Source: Thioalkalivibrio sp. AKL19
GTDB lineage: Bacteria > Pseudomonadota > Gammaproteobacteria > Ectothiorhodospirales > Ectothiorhodospiraceae
Assembly (NCBI RefSeq): GCF_000420165.1
Contig: NZ_ATUK01000010.1
Location: forward strand, 1-64,000
Length of the DNA: 64,000 bases
Reading direction: 5' to 3'
The notes beneath the pieces are model-generated. The model ran no database searches. It saw only the letters and a program-made list of their open reading frames with translations, and was not told the origin of the DNA. Shown here piece after piece: positions 57,560 through 64,000 of this stretch. A program made the position numbers and the translations under genes. Numbering within the stretch: position 1 is the first letter of the stretch; each line of letters begins with the position of its first letter.

Positions 57560-58177
57560 GTGTCGCTTACTGAACGCCAGCAGGCCATCCTCGACTACAT
57601 CGCCGAGACCGTCGCCACCCAGGGCACGGCGCCGACCCGCAGCGAGATCGCCCGGGCCTTCGGCTTCCGCTCGCCCTACGCGGCCGAGTGCCACCTGAAG
57701 GCCCTGGAGAAGAAGGGCGCGATCGAGCTGCTGGGCGGCACCTCCCGCGGCATCCGCCTGCCCGGTGCCGCCCGTGGCGCACCGGCCGAACTCCCTCTGG
57801 TCGGGCGCGTCGCCGCCGGCTCGCCGATCCTCGCCACCGAGCATATCGAGCGCCACTACCGGGTCGACGACGCCCTGTTCCGCGGCCGCCCGGACTATCT
57901 CCTGCGCGTACACGGCGAGAGCATGCGCGACGCCGGCATCCTCGACGGCGACCTGCTGGCCGTGCGCCAGACGCCGGAGGCCCGCCCCGGCCAGATCGTG
58001 GTCGCCCGCATCGAGGACGAGGTCACCGTCAAGCGCTTCGCACAGGACGGCCCGAAGGTTCGCCTGCTCCCGGAGAACCCCGACTTCCGCCCCATCGAGA
58101 TCGACCTCGAGCGCCAGGACCTGGCCATCGAGGGCATCGGCGTGGGCGTGCTGCGCGATCTCGAACCCCAGACCTAG
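57560..58177 (+). CDS. lexA: SOS repressor LexA
   Basis: The 205-residue repressor has an N-terminal winged helix ([24 protein letters not shown]) and a C-terminal S24 self-cleaving domain with cleavage site A86-G87, nucleophile S121 (GESMRDAG) and K158 (VTVKRF). Start is GTG 57560. Its stop TAG is created at the edge of the second TIR element. The link to imuA-imuB is the same as in the lexA2 mutagenesis cassette of pseudomonads. Confidence 0.93.
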   Translation: MSLTERQQAILDYIAETVATQGTAPTRSEIARAFGFRSPYAAECHLKALEKKGAIELLGGTSRGIRLPGAARGAPAELPLVGRVAAGSPILATEHIERHYRVDDALFRGRPDYLLRVHGESMRDAGILDGDLLAVRQTPEARPGQIVVARIEDEVTVKRFAQDGPKVRLLPENPDFRPIEIDLERQDLAIEGIGVGVLRDLEPQT

Positions 58178-58493
58178 GGAAACACTGACTCATGTACACA
58201 CTCGCGTTGGCACCCCAGTTTTTCCGAGACCAGGCGCGTCGTGCAGCGGGTAGTGGTTCTACCCGCCCGTTTTTGATGGATTCGGGGCGCAACGCAGGAT
58301 CGGGAAACCTGGGGCACCAACCCCACAAGCGATTGAACGACGGGGCTCGGCCGCCCATTGTTGACGAAAACGGGCGCGCGCACGGCGTTGCGGCTCCCTT
58401 GTGCAGAATGACTGCACGGCGGCGGTCACCGCGCCTTGTTCGCACGCAAAAGCGACTCGAGCGCGAGCGTGTACATGAATCAGTGTTTCCCTA
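58175..58493. mobile_element. MITE-like TIR element, copy 2 (between lexA and imuA)
   Basis: The 319-bp unit runs from TAGGGAAACACTGACTCATG to AATCAGTGTTTCCCTA. It lies in the same orientation relative to gene direction as copy 1. Its first three bases are the lexA stop codon and its last base is 4 bp before the imuA ATG. Edges are CTAG and CTAA, so a TA duplication fits both copies. Confidence 0.8.
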
Positions 58494-58497
58494 AGCC

Positions 58498-59130
58498 ATG
58501 GGCGCGCTGGATACCCTGCTCGACCACCCGGCGCTCTGGCGCGGCCGCAGTGCCATCCCGGCCCCAAATGCCCCGGTCTGGCCCAGCGGCCATGCGGAAC
58601 TGGACCGGGCCCTGGGCGGCGGCTGGCCGCGCGGCCAGCTGATCGAACTGCTGGGGGCCCCGTTCGGCTGCGGCGAGACCCGGCTGCTGGTCCCCATGCT
58701 GGCCGCCTGCGGCCGTGACGGCTACTGGATCGCGGTGATCGCGCCCCCGGCCACGCCCTGGCTGCCGGGCTGGCAGACGCTCGGCATCCCGCCGGAACGG
58801 GTGCTACTGATCCGCACCGAGCACGACCGCGACACCCTGTGGGCCGGGGAGCAATGCCTGCGCGACCCGGCCTTTGGCGTGCTGCTCGCCTGGCTGCGCC
58901 GCCCCGTGGAGACGGCCCTGCTGCGCCGGCTGCGCCTGGCCGCGAGCGAAAGCCGGGCCTGCGCCATCCTGTACCGGCCACCGGACGCCGCAACACAGCC
59001 CTCGCCGGCCCACCAGCGACTGCGTTGGCAGTCCGCGGCTTCCGGACTGGAACTGCACTGCCTGAAGGGGGCCGGCCACTGGGCCCGCTCCGGCCACCCC
59101 CTGCGGGTTCCCGAACCGCCGGAGGCCTGA
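58498..59130 (+). CDS. imuA: ImuA, SOS mutagenesis accessory protein
   Basis: The 210-residue RecA-like protein has GHAELDRALGGGWPRGQLIE and a P-loop-like GAPFGCGETRLL, the usual ImuA N-terminus, but the Walker A is altered (GxxxxGET instead of GKT), as in the family. ImuA works with ImuB and DnaE2 in translesion synthesis. It ends 1 bp before the imuB start. No clear ribosome site is seen because the TIR element ends right at the gene. Confidence 0.85.
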   Translation: MGALDTLLDHPALWRGRSAIPAPNAPVWPSGHAELDRALGGGWPRGQLIELLGAPFGCGETRLLVPMLAACGRDGYWIAVIAPPATPWLPGWQTLGIPPERVLLIRTEHDRDTLWAGEQCLRDPAFGVLLAWLRRPVETALLRRLRLAASESRACAILYRPPDAATQPSPAHQRLRWQSAASGLELHCLKGAGHWARSGHPLRVPEPPEA

Positions 59131-59131
59131 G

Positions 59132-60733
59132 GTGGGGCAGCCCGCCCGTCCCTCGCATGCGGCCACGCCCCCGGAGCCGGCGCGACAGCAACTGAGTTTG
59201 CTCCCGGCCGCCGCCACACCCGCGCCTGTATCGGCACCACAGCCACCGGAGACGCGCCTCGCCAGCTCCGGCGCCACCCGGGCGCGGCAGGAACACTGGA
59301 TGGCGATCGACCTGCCGCATCTCGCGCTGGACACCCTGGCCCGGGCGGAGCCGGACCGGGAGCGATTGCAACGCCCCCTGCTGGTGGTGGCATCCGGCGC
59401 CAGCCCCCGGGTGCATGCCGCCAACCGCGCGGCACGCCGCGCGGGCGCACGGCCCGGCATGGCGCTGGGGGATGCCCTGGCAGTGCTGGACACCCCGGAA
59501 CTGGTCGAGCACGACCCCGACGCCCTGCGGGCCCAGCTGGAGATGCTGGCCAGCGTACTGCTGCGGTTCTCCGACCACGTGCATCCGGAACCGGAGGCAC
59601 AGCGCATCCTGGTGGAGGTCGGACGCAGCCGCCGCCTGTTCGGCGGCCTGGAGGCGTTGCGCGCACAGGTACGGGACACCCTGACTGAACTGGGCTTCCA
59701 TCCCCGTATTGGCCTGGCCAGCAGCCCCGCCGCCGCGCGCCTGCTGGCCCGCCTGCGCAACCCCGCGATCGCGGAAGACCCCGAGGCTCTGCGCCTCATC
59801 CTGTCCCCGGTTCCGCTGGAAGCCCTGCCGCTGGCCGCCGCGACCCGCGAGGGCCTGCGCGCCGTGGGCCTGCGCCAGCTGGGCGATCTGCTGCGCCTGT
59901 CACGCCCCGAACTGGCCCGGCGCCACGGACCGGAGTTGCTGGATCTGCTGGACCGCCTGCTGGCCCGGCGCGCGGAGACCCTGCCCCGCTTTGCGCCACC
60001 CCCGGTGCTGGATCTGTCCCTGCGCCTGGAGCACGAGATCCACGCCACGGCGACCCTGGCCTTCCCGCTCAAGCGGCTGCTGCGCCAGGCCGAGGCGCAG
60101 TTGCGCGGCATGAACCGCAGCCTGCAGGGGATGACGCTGGAGCTGGCCCACCGCGAGACGCGCACCCGGCTGACGCTGGAACGCGGGCAGCCGGGCATTC
60201 GCGCCGACGAGTGGCTGCCCCTGTGGCAGACCCGGCTGGATCGCGAGACCCTGCCGGAGGCCGTGATCGGCCTGCGCCTGCGGGCACCCCGCTTGCTGGA
60301 CCCACCGGCCCGGGGCGACAGTCTGCTCGCCGCAGACCCAGCAAGAAGACCACCAGCCGATCAGCTACCCGCCGTGCTGGCTCGCCTGCGCGCCCGGCTG
60401 GGCGAGCAGGCCGTCGCCCGTCTGATCAACCGCCGCACACCGAGACCGGAGGATGCCCAGAGGCCGCGACACGATCTCGCCACCACTCCGGCCCCCACCG
60501 CTCCAACCCCGGGCCAACAGGCCTGCGGAACGGCCCTCTGGCTACAGGGCCCCGAGCCCGCCGCGCCCCCCGACCAGCCCCAATGGCTGGGACGACTGGA
60601 AGACGGCTGGTGGGACCATGGGCAGGATGCGCGCCGCGACTACGCCTGCGCCCGCGACCGCCAGGGCCGCCGGCTCTGGCTGTACCGCTGCCTGCGCAGC
60701 GGCCAGTGGTATCGTCAGGGTTACTGGGGCTGA
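59132..60733 (+). CDS. imuB: ImuB, inactive Y-family polymerase-like protein
   Basis: The 533-residue protein has the Y-polymerase fold (WMAIDLPHLALDTLA near 56-70, ANRAARRAGARPGMALGDA, GRSRRLFGG, GLASSPAAARLLAR) but lacks the catalytic acids, as ImuB proteins do. The C-terminal segment WYRQGYWG region is the ImuB tail that contacts partners. An N-terminal extension of about 55 residues holds RQQLSLLP (18-25), which looks like a beta-clamp binding motif. GTG 59132 is taken as start. No dnaE2 follows in this window. Confidence 0.84.
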   Translation: MGQPARPSHAATPPEPARQQLSLLPAAATPAPVSAPQPPETRLASSGATRARQEHWMAIDLPHLALDTLARAEPDRERLQRPLLVVASGASPRVHAANRAARRAGARPGMALGDALAVLDTPELVEHDPDALRAQLEMLASVLLRFSDHVHPEPEAQRILVEVGRSRRLFGGLEALRAQVRDTLTELGFHPRIGLASSPAAARLLARLRNPAIAEDPEALRLILSPVPLEALPLAAATREGLRAVGLRQLGDLLRLSRPELARRHGPELLDLLDRLLARRAETLPRFAPPPVLDLSLRLEHEIHATATLAFPLKRLLRQAEAQLRGMNRSLQGMTLELAHRETRTRLTLERGQPGIRADEWLPLWQTRLDRETLPEAVIGLRLRAPRLLDPPARGDSLLAADPARRPPADQLPAVLARLRARLGEQAVARLINRRTPRPEDAQRPRHDLATTPAPTAPTPGQQACGTALWLQGPEPAAPPDQPQWLGRLEDGWWDHGQDARRDYACARDRQGRRLWLYRCLRSGQWYRQGYWG

Positions 60734-60747
60734 GGGGGGACGCCGCG

Positions 60748-61164
60748 TCAGCGGTGGTATTCGCCCGCGCGCTCCGGCTGGTACTCGACCTCTTCGATGC
60801 GCACGTGCATCTGCCCCCCGCCCGGGCGCGGCCACTCGATCTCGTCGCCCTCGGACAGGCCCAGCAGGGCACTGCCCACCGGCGCCAGGATCGACAGCGT
60901 GCCACCGCTCTCGTCTACATCGCGCGGGTACACCAGTGTCATCGAGAACTCGTCGCCGGACTCGATCACCCGGAAGCGGACCTTCGAGTTCATCGTCACC
61001 ACCGAACCCGGTACATCATGCGAATCCACGACATCCGCGCGATCCAGTTCGGACTCGAGATCGGCCTTGCCGGGAAAGCTGTCATCCGGCAGCGATTCCA
61101 GCAGCTTGTCCAGGCGCTCCATGTCCGTGGCGGAGACAATGATCTTCGGCTTGTTCACGTTCAC
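60748..61164 (-). CDS. rnk: Nucleoside diphosphate kinase regulator Rnk
   Basis: The 138-residue protein has a short N-terminal helical hairpin and a C-terminal GreA/GreB-like FKBP domain (VTMNSKVRFRVIES, SILAPVGSALLGLSEGDEIEWP). The long coiled coil of Gre factors is missing, which separates Rnk from GreA/B. It is thought to bind RNA polymerase. It is convergent with imuB. Confidence 0.9.
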   Translation of the reverse strand: MNVNKPKIIVSATDMERLDKLLESLPDDSFPGKADLESELDRADVVDSHDVPGSVVTMNSKVRFRVIESGDEFSMTLVYPRDVDESGGTLSILAPVGSALLGLSEGDEIEWPRPGGGQMHVRIEEVEYQPERAGEYHR

Positions 61165-61329
61165 ACTCCAAATGCAGGACGCGCCTCCGGGGAGGCGCGC
61201 CAGGCAAGAATCTTCAAGGATTTTCCGGAAACCGGGAAACGAGGTTCGAGATTAGCCAAGTCTCGACGAAAAAGCGATCCAGCCGTTCACCACAACCTGT
61301 GCCCGGCCGGGTTCGCCTCGCCACGGGGA

Positions 61330-61677
61330 TCACCGCGATCCGGCGTCCCGCCATGCCGCGTAGCCCCCGCGCAGGACATACGCCTCGATCCCCATCGCCC
61401 GCAGGTTGTCGGCCACCAGCTGCGAACGCCCACGCCCCCCGCAGAACACCACGACCGGCTGGCCGGGACCACTCATGCTGGACTCGATGGTCGCCTCGAG
61501 CTTGGGCCGGGGGATATTGATCGCGCCCTCGATGGTCCCTGCGGCGGCCTCCTCCGGCTGGCGCACGTCCACCAGCAGGAACGGCTTCCCGGCCTCGCGC
61601 CAGCGCGCCACCTCAGCCGGGTCCAGATGCGGCAGGCTCTGCTCCAGATCGCTAATACGCTTCTCGAAAAGACTCAC
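61330..61677 (-). CDS. Rhodanese-like sulfurtransferase
   Basis: The 115-residue single rhodanese domain has the entry strand FLLVDVRQPEEAAAGTIEGA, catalytic C79 in the loop CGGRGRS and the closing LRGGYAAW. A six-residue active loop of this size is typical of sulfur rather than phosphate transfer. It is the last gene of a run of four same-strand genes under the FNR-type site, so sulfur transfer to or from the thioredoxin and lipoyl proteins upstream is an inference. Confidence 0.88.
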   Translation of the reverse strand: MSLFEKRISDLEQSLPHLDPAEVARWREAGKPFLLVDVRQPEEAAAGTIEGAINIPRPKLEATIESSMSGPGQPVVVFCGGRGRSQLVADNLRAMGIEAYVLRGGYAAWRDAGSR

Positions 61678-61723
61678 GGACGGACTCCGTATGGTGGGTG
61701 CGCCCCCATTCTATCGCGCAGGA

Positions 61724-62392
61724 TCAGAGGGAGGGGCGCACCAGCAGGGGAAACACCCGCAGGGTGAACAGCGCGAGTCCGACCAGGGCCGCTGCCGCAC
61801 CGATTGCGGTCAGCATGGCCGCCCCCATCATCCAGCCAAGTCCCATGCCCACAACCGCCAGATGCACCAGGACCTGCGGCGCCCAGGCCCACAGCCAGCC
61901 ACCCGCGATCGGGTGGCCGGTAAAGCGCGGCAGCATATGCTCGCCAAGCCCCATGATCAGTAGCAGGAGGAACCCGAGCGTAAAGCCGTGCAGCGCGGCC
62001 GGGCGCGCCGCGCCCTCGAGGAAGAACCCGCCCAGTGGCAGTGCCGCCCCCGCGATCAGCAACCAGGCCATCGCCCCCAACACCGAGGCACGGCTGGAGC
62101 CCGACAGGCCCAGACCGACATGACGCACTGCCTTCTGAGTGCGTTCCGGGGCCTCCTCCACCAGCTCGGTCGCGGCCGTGCGATCCAGCAGCCCGATGTG
62201 CTTGAGCTCGCCATCGACCACCACGGCCGGGATCGAGCGGATGCGCAGCCGGGTCGCCAGCTCGCGCCCTTCGGGCTGGCCCATGTCGACCACCGCGAAG
62301 TCGATCTGTTTGTGTTCCGCAACCTCGCGCCAGATGCGCTCGGCATCGTGGCAGGAGGCACACCATTCGGATACCAGCAGCTCTACCTTCAT
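61724..62392 (-). CDS. Thioredoxin-fold domain fused to a CcoN-like membrane domain
   Basis: The 222-residue protein has a thioredoxin domain (about 1-80) with the dithiol motif in EWCASCHD (C11, C14, H15) and cis-proline SIPAVV, followed by four membrane helices (about 105-215). The membrane part carries LHGFTLGFLLLLIMGLGEHM and LPRFTGH, matching the small membrane protein at 62867-63268 (GxGxHxLPRFxG). The histidines are placed to bind heme or metal. I do not recognise this fusion as a named family. Confidence 0.75.
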   Translation of the reverse strand: MKVELLVSEWCASCHDAERIWREVAEHKQIDFAVVDMGQPEGRELATRLRIRSIPAVVVDGELKHIGLLDRTAATELVEEAPERTQKAVRHVGLGLSGSSRASVLGAMAWLLIAGAALPLGGFFLEGAARPAALHGFTLGFLLLLIMGLGEHMLPRFTGHPIAGGWLWAWAPQVLVHLAVVGMGLGWMMGAAMLTAIGAAAALVGLALFTLRVFPLLVRPSL

Positions 62393-62411
62393 AAATCGGT
62401 CTCCCCTGGCC

Positions 62412-62864
62412 TCAGTCCGCGCAACGCATGCAGTGGATGTCGTAGCGATCGATCCATTGCTTGAGCCCCGTGATCGCCTCGGATCCGGTATGCAGCCGTT
62501 CCAGGGCTTTTTCCGGGTCGTCGGGGCGCATCACGACCACCCAGGCATCCGTGTAGGGCGCCACGTTGACCAGCCCCGGATCCGCCTCCACGGCCGGATT
62601 GATACGTTCGATCGTGCCATCGAACGGGGTCGGGATACCGCCGGCCCACTTGCCGGACTCCAGCCGCGCGACCGGCTTGCCCGCGGCGCGGTGCGAACCC
62701 GGCTTGCGAAACCGGAAGTACTGCACCCGCCCCGCCATGGTCTGGGCGGGATCGGTAATCCCGAGGGTGAAGGTCCCGTCGTCCTCCGGGCGCACCCAGA
62801 CATAATCCAGGTCGTAGAACAGGTCGTCGGGCAGCTCGCAGCCGTTGTATTCCTCGCGTGCCAT
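62412..62864 (-). CDS. GcvH-like lipoyl-carrier protein (LbpA-like)
   Basis: The 150-residue protein has the H-protein layout: LDYVWVRPEDDG, ITDPAQ, VQYFRF and ARLESGKWAGG with lipoyl lysine K72, then PFDGTIERIN and YTDAWVVVM. The ESGKW form, instead of ESVKA of true GcvH, resembles the LbpA lipoate-binding proteins of the sHdr sulfur oxidation pathway. No gcvT, gcvP or sHdr genes are nearby. A CMRC pair sits at the extreme C-terminus. It starts 2 bp after the upstream gene and 19 bp before the thioredoxin fusion. Confidence 0.82.
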   Translation of the reverse strand: MAREEYNGCELPDDLFYDLDYVWVRPEDDGTFTLGITDPAQTMAGRVQYFRFRKPGSHRAAGKPVARLESGKWAGGIPTPFDGTIERINPAVEADPGLVNVAPYTDAWVVVMRPDDPEKALERLHTGSEAITGLKQWIDRYDIHCMRCAD

Positions 62865-62866
62865 GG

Positions 62867-63268
62867 TTACGCCCCCTTCGGACCATAGTGGCGCACGGTC
62901 AGCGCAATATTCAGCGCAAACAGGATCATCGCACCCCAGGCCATCGCACCGCCGATCGCGACCGTCATGTTGTGGAACAGCAGCCAGCCGGCGACCATCA
63001 CCCACAGCCCGACATTCGCCAGCAAGAACTGCACGTGCCCCAGGCGTTCGGAAAACAACGACCGCCCGGAAAAACGCGGCAGCACATGCAGACCCACGCC
63101 GTAGATCATCATGGTCACGAAACCCAGCAGCATCAGGTGTCCATGGATGCGCGGCACGTTGCCGGGGATCAGTCCGGGCTGCGCCAGCCACAGGATGCCG
63201 AGGAACCCGCCCAGCAAGGCATAGATCAGGGCCGCGAGAATGAACATCCGGTTACGAGGGTGCATCAA
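62867..63268 (-). CDS. Small CcoN-like membrane protein
   Basis: The 133-residue protein has four membrane helices and looks like a fragment-sized relative of the heme-copper oxidase subunit I (CcoN/NorB type): RIHGHLMLLGFVTMMIYGVG followed by LHVLPRFSG. There is no room for the full heme-copper core. A heme-binding or quinone-linked electron role is an inference. GGAG lies 10 bp before ATG 63268. It is the first gene of the operon and lies 53 bp from the FNR-type box. Confidence 0.75.
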   Translation of the reverse strand: MMHPRNRMFILAALIYALLGGFLGILWLAQPGLIPGNVPRIHGHLMLLGFVTMMIYGVGLHVLPRFSGRSLFSERLGHVQFLLANVGLWVMVAGWLLFHNMTVAIGGAMAWGAMILFALNIALTVRHYGPKGA

Positions 63269-63320
63269 AGGCTCCAGGGCAGGTTTCGCACAGCATACTT
63301 TAAGCTATATTCAATTTACA

Positions 63321-63334
63321 TTGATCGAGATCAA
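63321..63334. promoter_or_regulatory. FNR/Dnr-type operator
   Basis: TTGATCGAGATCAA is a perfect TTGAT-N4-ATCAA site between two divergent genes. On the minus strand TATGCT near 63292-63297 would be the -10 element with the box near -41.5. FNR (oxygen) or Dnr (nitric oxide) proteins recognise this sequence. Confidence 0.82.
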
Positions 63335-63365
63335 GACGGGGCGCGAGCGCTTCCGCGACAGTCGT

Positions 63366-63947
63366 ATGTCTCCCGAGCACCATGCGAAGGTCCGATACCC
63401 GATGCACGAGCAACTCTACGAAAGCGTTCCCGGATTCCAGCAGCCCATCGAGTTGCTGCGGGCCTGTCACCGCCGGATCCTCAACTCCCTGGATATCCTC
63501 GAGCGTCTGCCTGCGCATCTCGCCGAAAAGGGTGCCGACGAGGAGGCGCGCACCGCGGCGCAACGGGTACTGAACTACTTCCACGAGGCGGCCCCCAACC
63601 ACCACGCCGACGAAGACGAGGACCTGTTCCCCGTGCTGCGCCAGCACTGCGGTCACCCCGAGAGTCACCCGCAGCTGTGCGAGTGGCTGGACCGCCTGAC
63701 CGCCGAGCACGACGAGATCGAGACCGGCTGGGACCGGCTGGAACCGGCCCTGGAACGCATTGCCCACGGCAAGGTTACGGACCTGACCGGGGCAGAGGCC
63801 TGGATCCGCCAGTACCGCATCCATCTCGATCTCGAAGAGCGCGCCGTCCTGCCGTTCGCCGAGTACCTGCTGGGTCCGGATGAACGCCGCACCATCGGGG
63901 CCTCCATGGCCGCGCGACGCGGTATCGGGAATCCCGGGCATGGCTGA
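63366..63947 (+). CDS. Hemerythrin HHE-domain protein
   Basis: The protein of up to 193 residues is an all-helical hemerythrin-like domain with ligand candidates in RACHRRIL, NHHADEDEDLFP, AEHDEIE and IHLDLEERAVLPF. Such proteins bind a di-iron centre and respond to oxygen or nitric oxide, or help repair iron-sulfur clusters. ATG 63366 is used; ATG 63402 (MHEQLYESVPGF) fits the family start and the FNR-box distance slightly better. It overlaps the next gene by 8 bp. Confidence 0.85.
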   Translation: MSPEHHAKVRYPMHEQLYESVPGFQQPIELLRACHRRILNSLDILERLPAHLAEKGADEEARTAAQRVLNYFHEAAPNHHADEDEDLFPVLRQHCGHPESHPQLCEWLDRLTAEHDEIETGWDRLEPALERIAHGKVTDLTGAEAWIRQYRIHLDLEERAVLPFAEYLLGPDERRTIGASMAARRGIGNPGHG

Positions 63948-64000
63948 CTTTGTGCTCGACCTGCGCGGGCTCGCCGAGCATGCGCATACCCGCGCCTACT
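63940..64000 (+). CDS. Start of an unidentified gene (cut by window edge)
   Basis: An ATG at 63940 overlaps the end of the hemerythrin gene and opens a frame (MADFVLDLRGLAEHAHTRAY) running out of the window. The overlap suggests coupled translation in the same operon. Twenty residues are too few to identify it. Confidence 0.45.
   Translation, partial: MADFVLDLRGLAEHAHTRAY

Overview
The window is about 64 kb of GC-rich chromosome from a gammaproteobacterium. Gene content (two-subunit pyruvate carboxylase, PhoBR/Pst, SodB, MsrPQ, uvrC-pgsA-tRNA-Gly-tRNA-Cys, a sigma54-type pilin gene, lexA-imuA-imuB) and a GcvH-like lipoyl protein resembling the LbpA proteins of sulfur oxidisers suggest an Ectothiorhodospiraceae-type organism such as Thioalkalivibrio. 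That placement is an inference, not something read directly from a marker gene.

Layout. 1-600: tail of an ISL3-type transposase and tRNA-Ala(CGC). 0.8-11 kb: a metallo-beta-lactamase-fold phosphodiesterase, then a complete phosphate regulon (phoBR; pstS; pstC-pstA-pstB-phoU) with Pho boxes of 11-bp period in front of phoB, pstS and pstC. 11-18.3 kb: a DsrE-like exported protein, a glutaredoxin/GST-N protein, an exported amidohydrolase, a chemoreceptor, an SLC13 anion symporter and sodB. 18.3-22.8 kb: argD-argF, msrQ-msrP and a small PA3496-like protein. 22.8-28.1 kb: a frameshifted RAYT transposase between REP pairs, then an AttEFGH-like export operon. 28.3-31.3 kb: two tandem mgtE genes behind a leader of about 240 nt. 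31.3-35.3 kb: an accessory stretch with pilA, BrnT/BrnA toxin-antitoxin and a Y1 transposase surrounded by short GGGACACCCAC repeats. 35.3-41.1 kb: three cyclic-di-GMP proteins and two tRNAs. 41.2-58.2 kb: pgsA, uvrC, uracil-DNA glycosylase, CYTH protein, fabH-plsX-rpmF-yceD, pycA-pycB-yceF, a methyltransferase, a voltage-gated channel, a VapBC-type module, leuA with a divergent Lrp-family regulator, and lexA. 58.5-60.7 kb: imuA-imuB. 60.7-64 kb: rnk and a divergent locus centred on a perfect FNR/Dnr-type box: to the left an operon of a small CcoN-like membrane protein, an LbpA/GcvH-like lipoyl protein, a thioredoxin fused to a second CcoN-like membrane domain, and a rhodanese; to the right a hemerythrin-domain protein.

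Repeats shape the window. At least five families are visible: a TIR element of about 316 bp in two copies, each sitting exactly between two operon genes; long inverted-repeat elements (CACCACGAAG arms) that start within about 25 bp of a stop codon; REP/REPIN units of the RAYT type; Pseudomonas-like REPs, one of which is read in frame inside a lipoprotein signal region; and paired CGTCATTGCGAG repeats. The most promising candidate for an undescribed system is the redox/sulfur-transfer operon at 61.3-63.3 kb; the non-disruptive stop-codon insertion of the TIR element is the most striking mobile-DNA observation.
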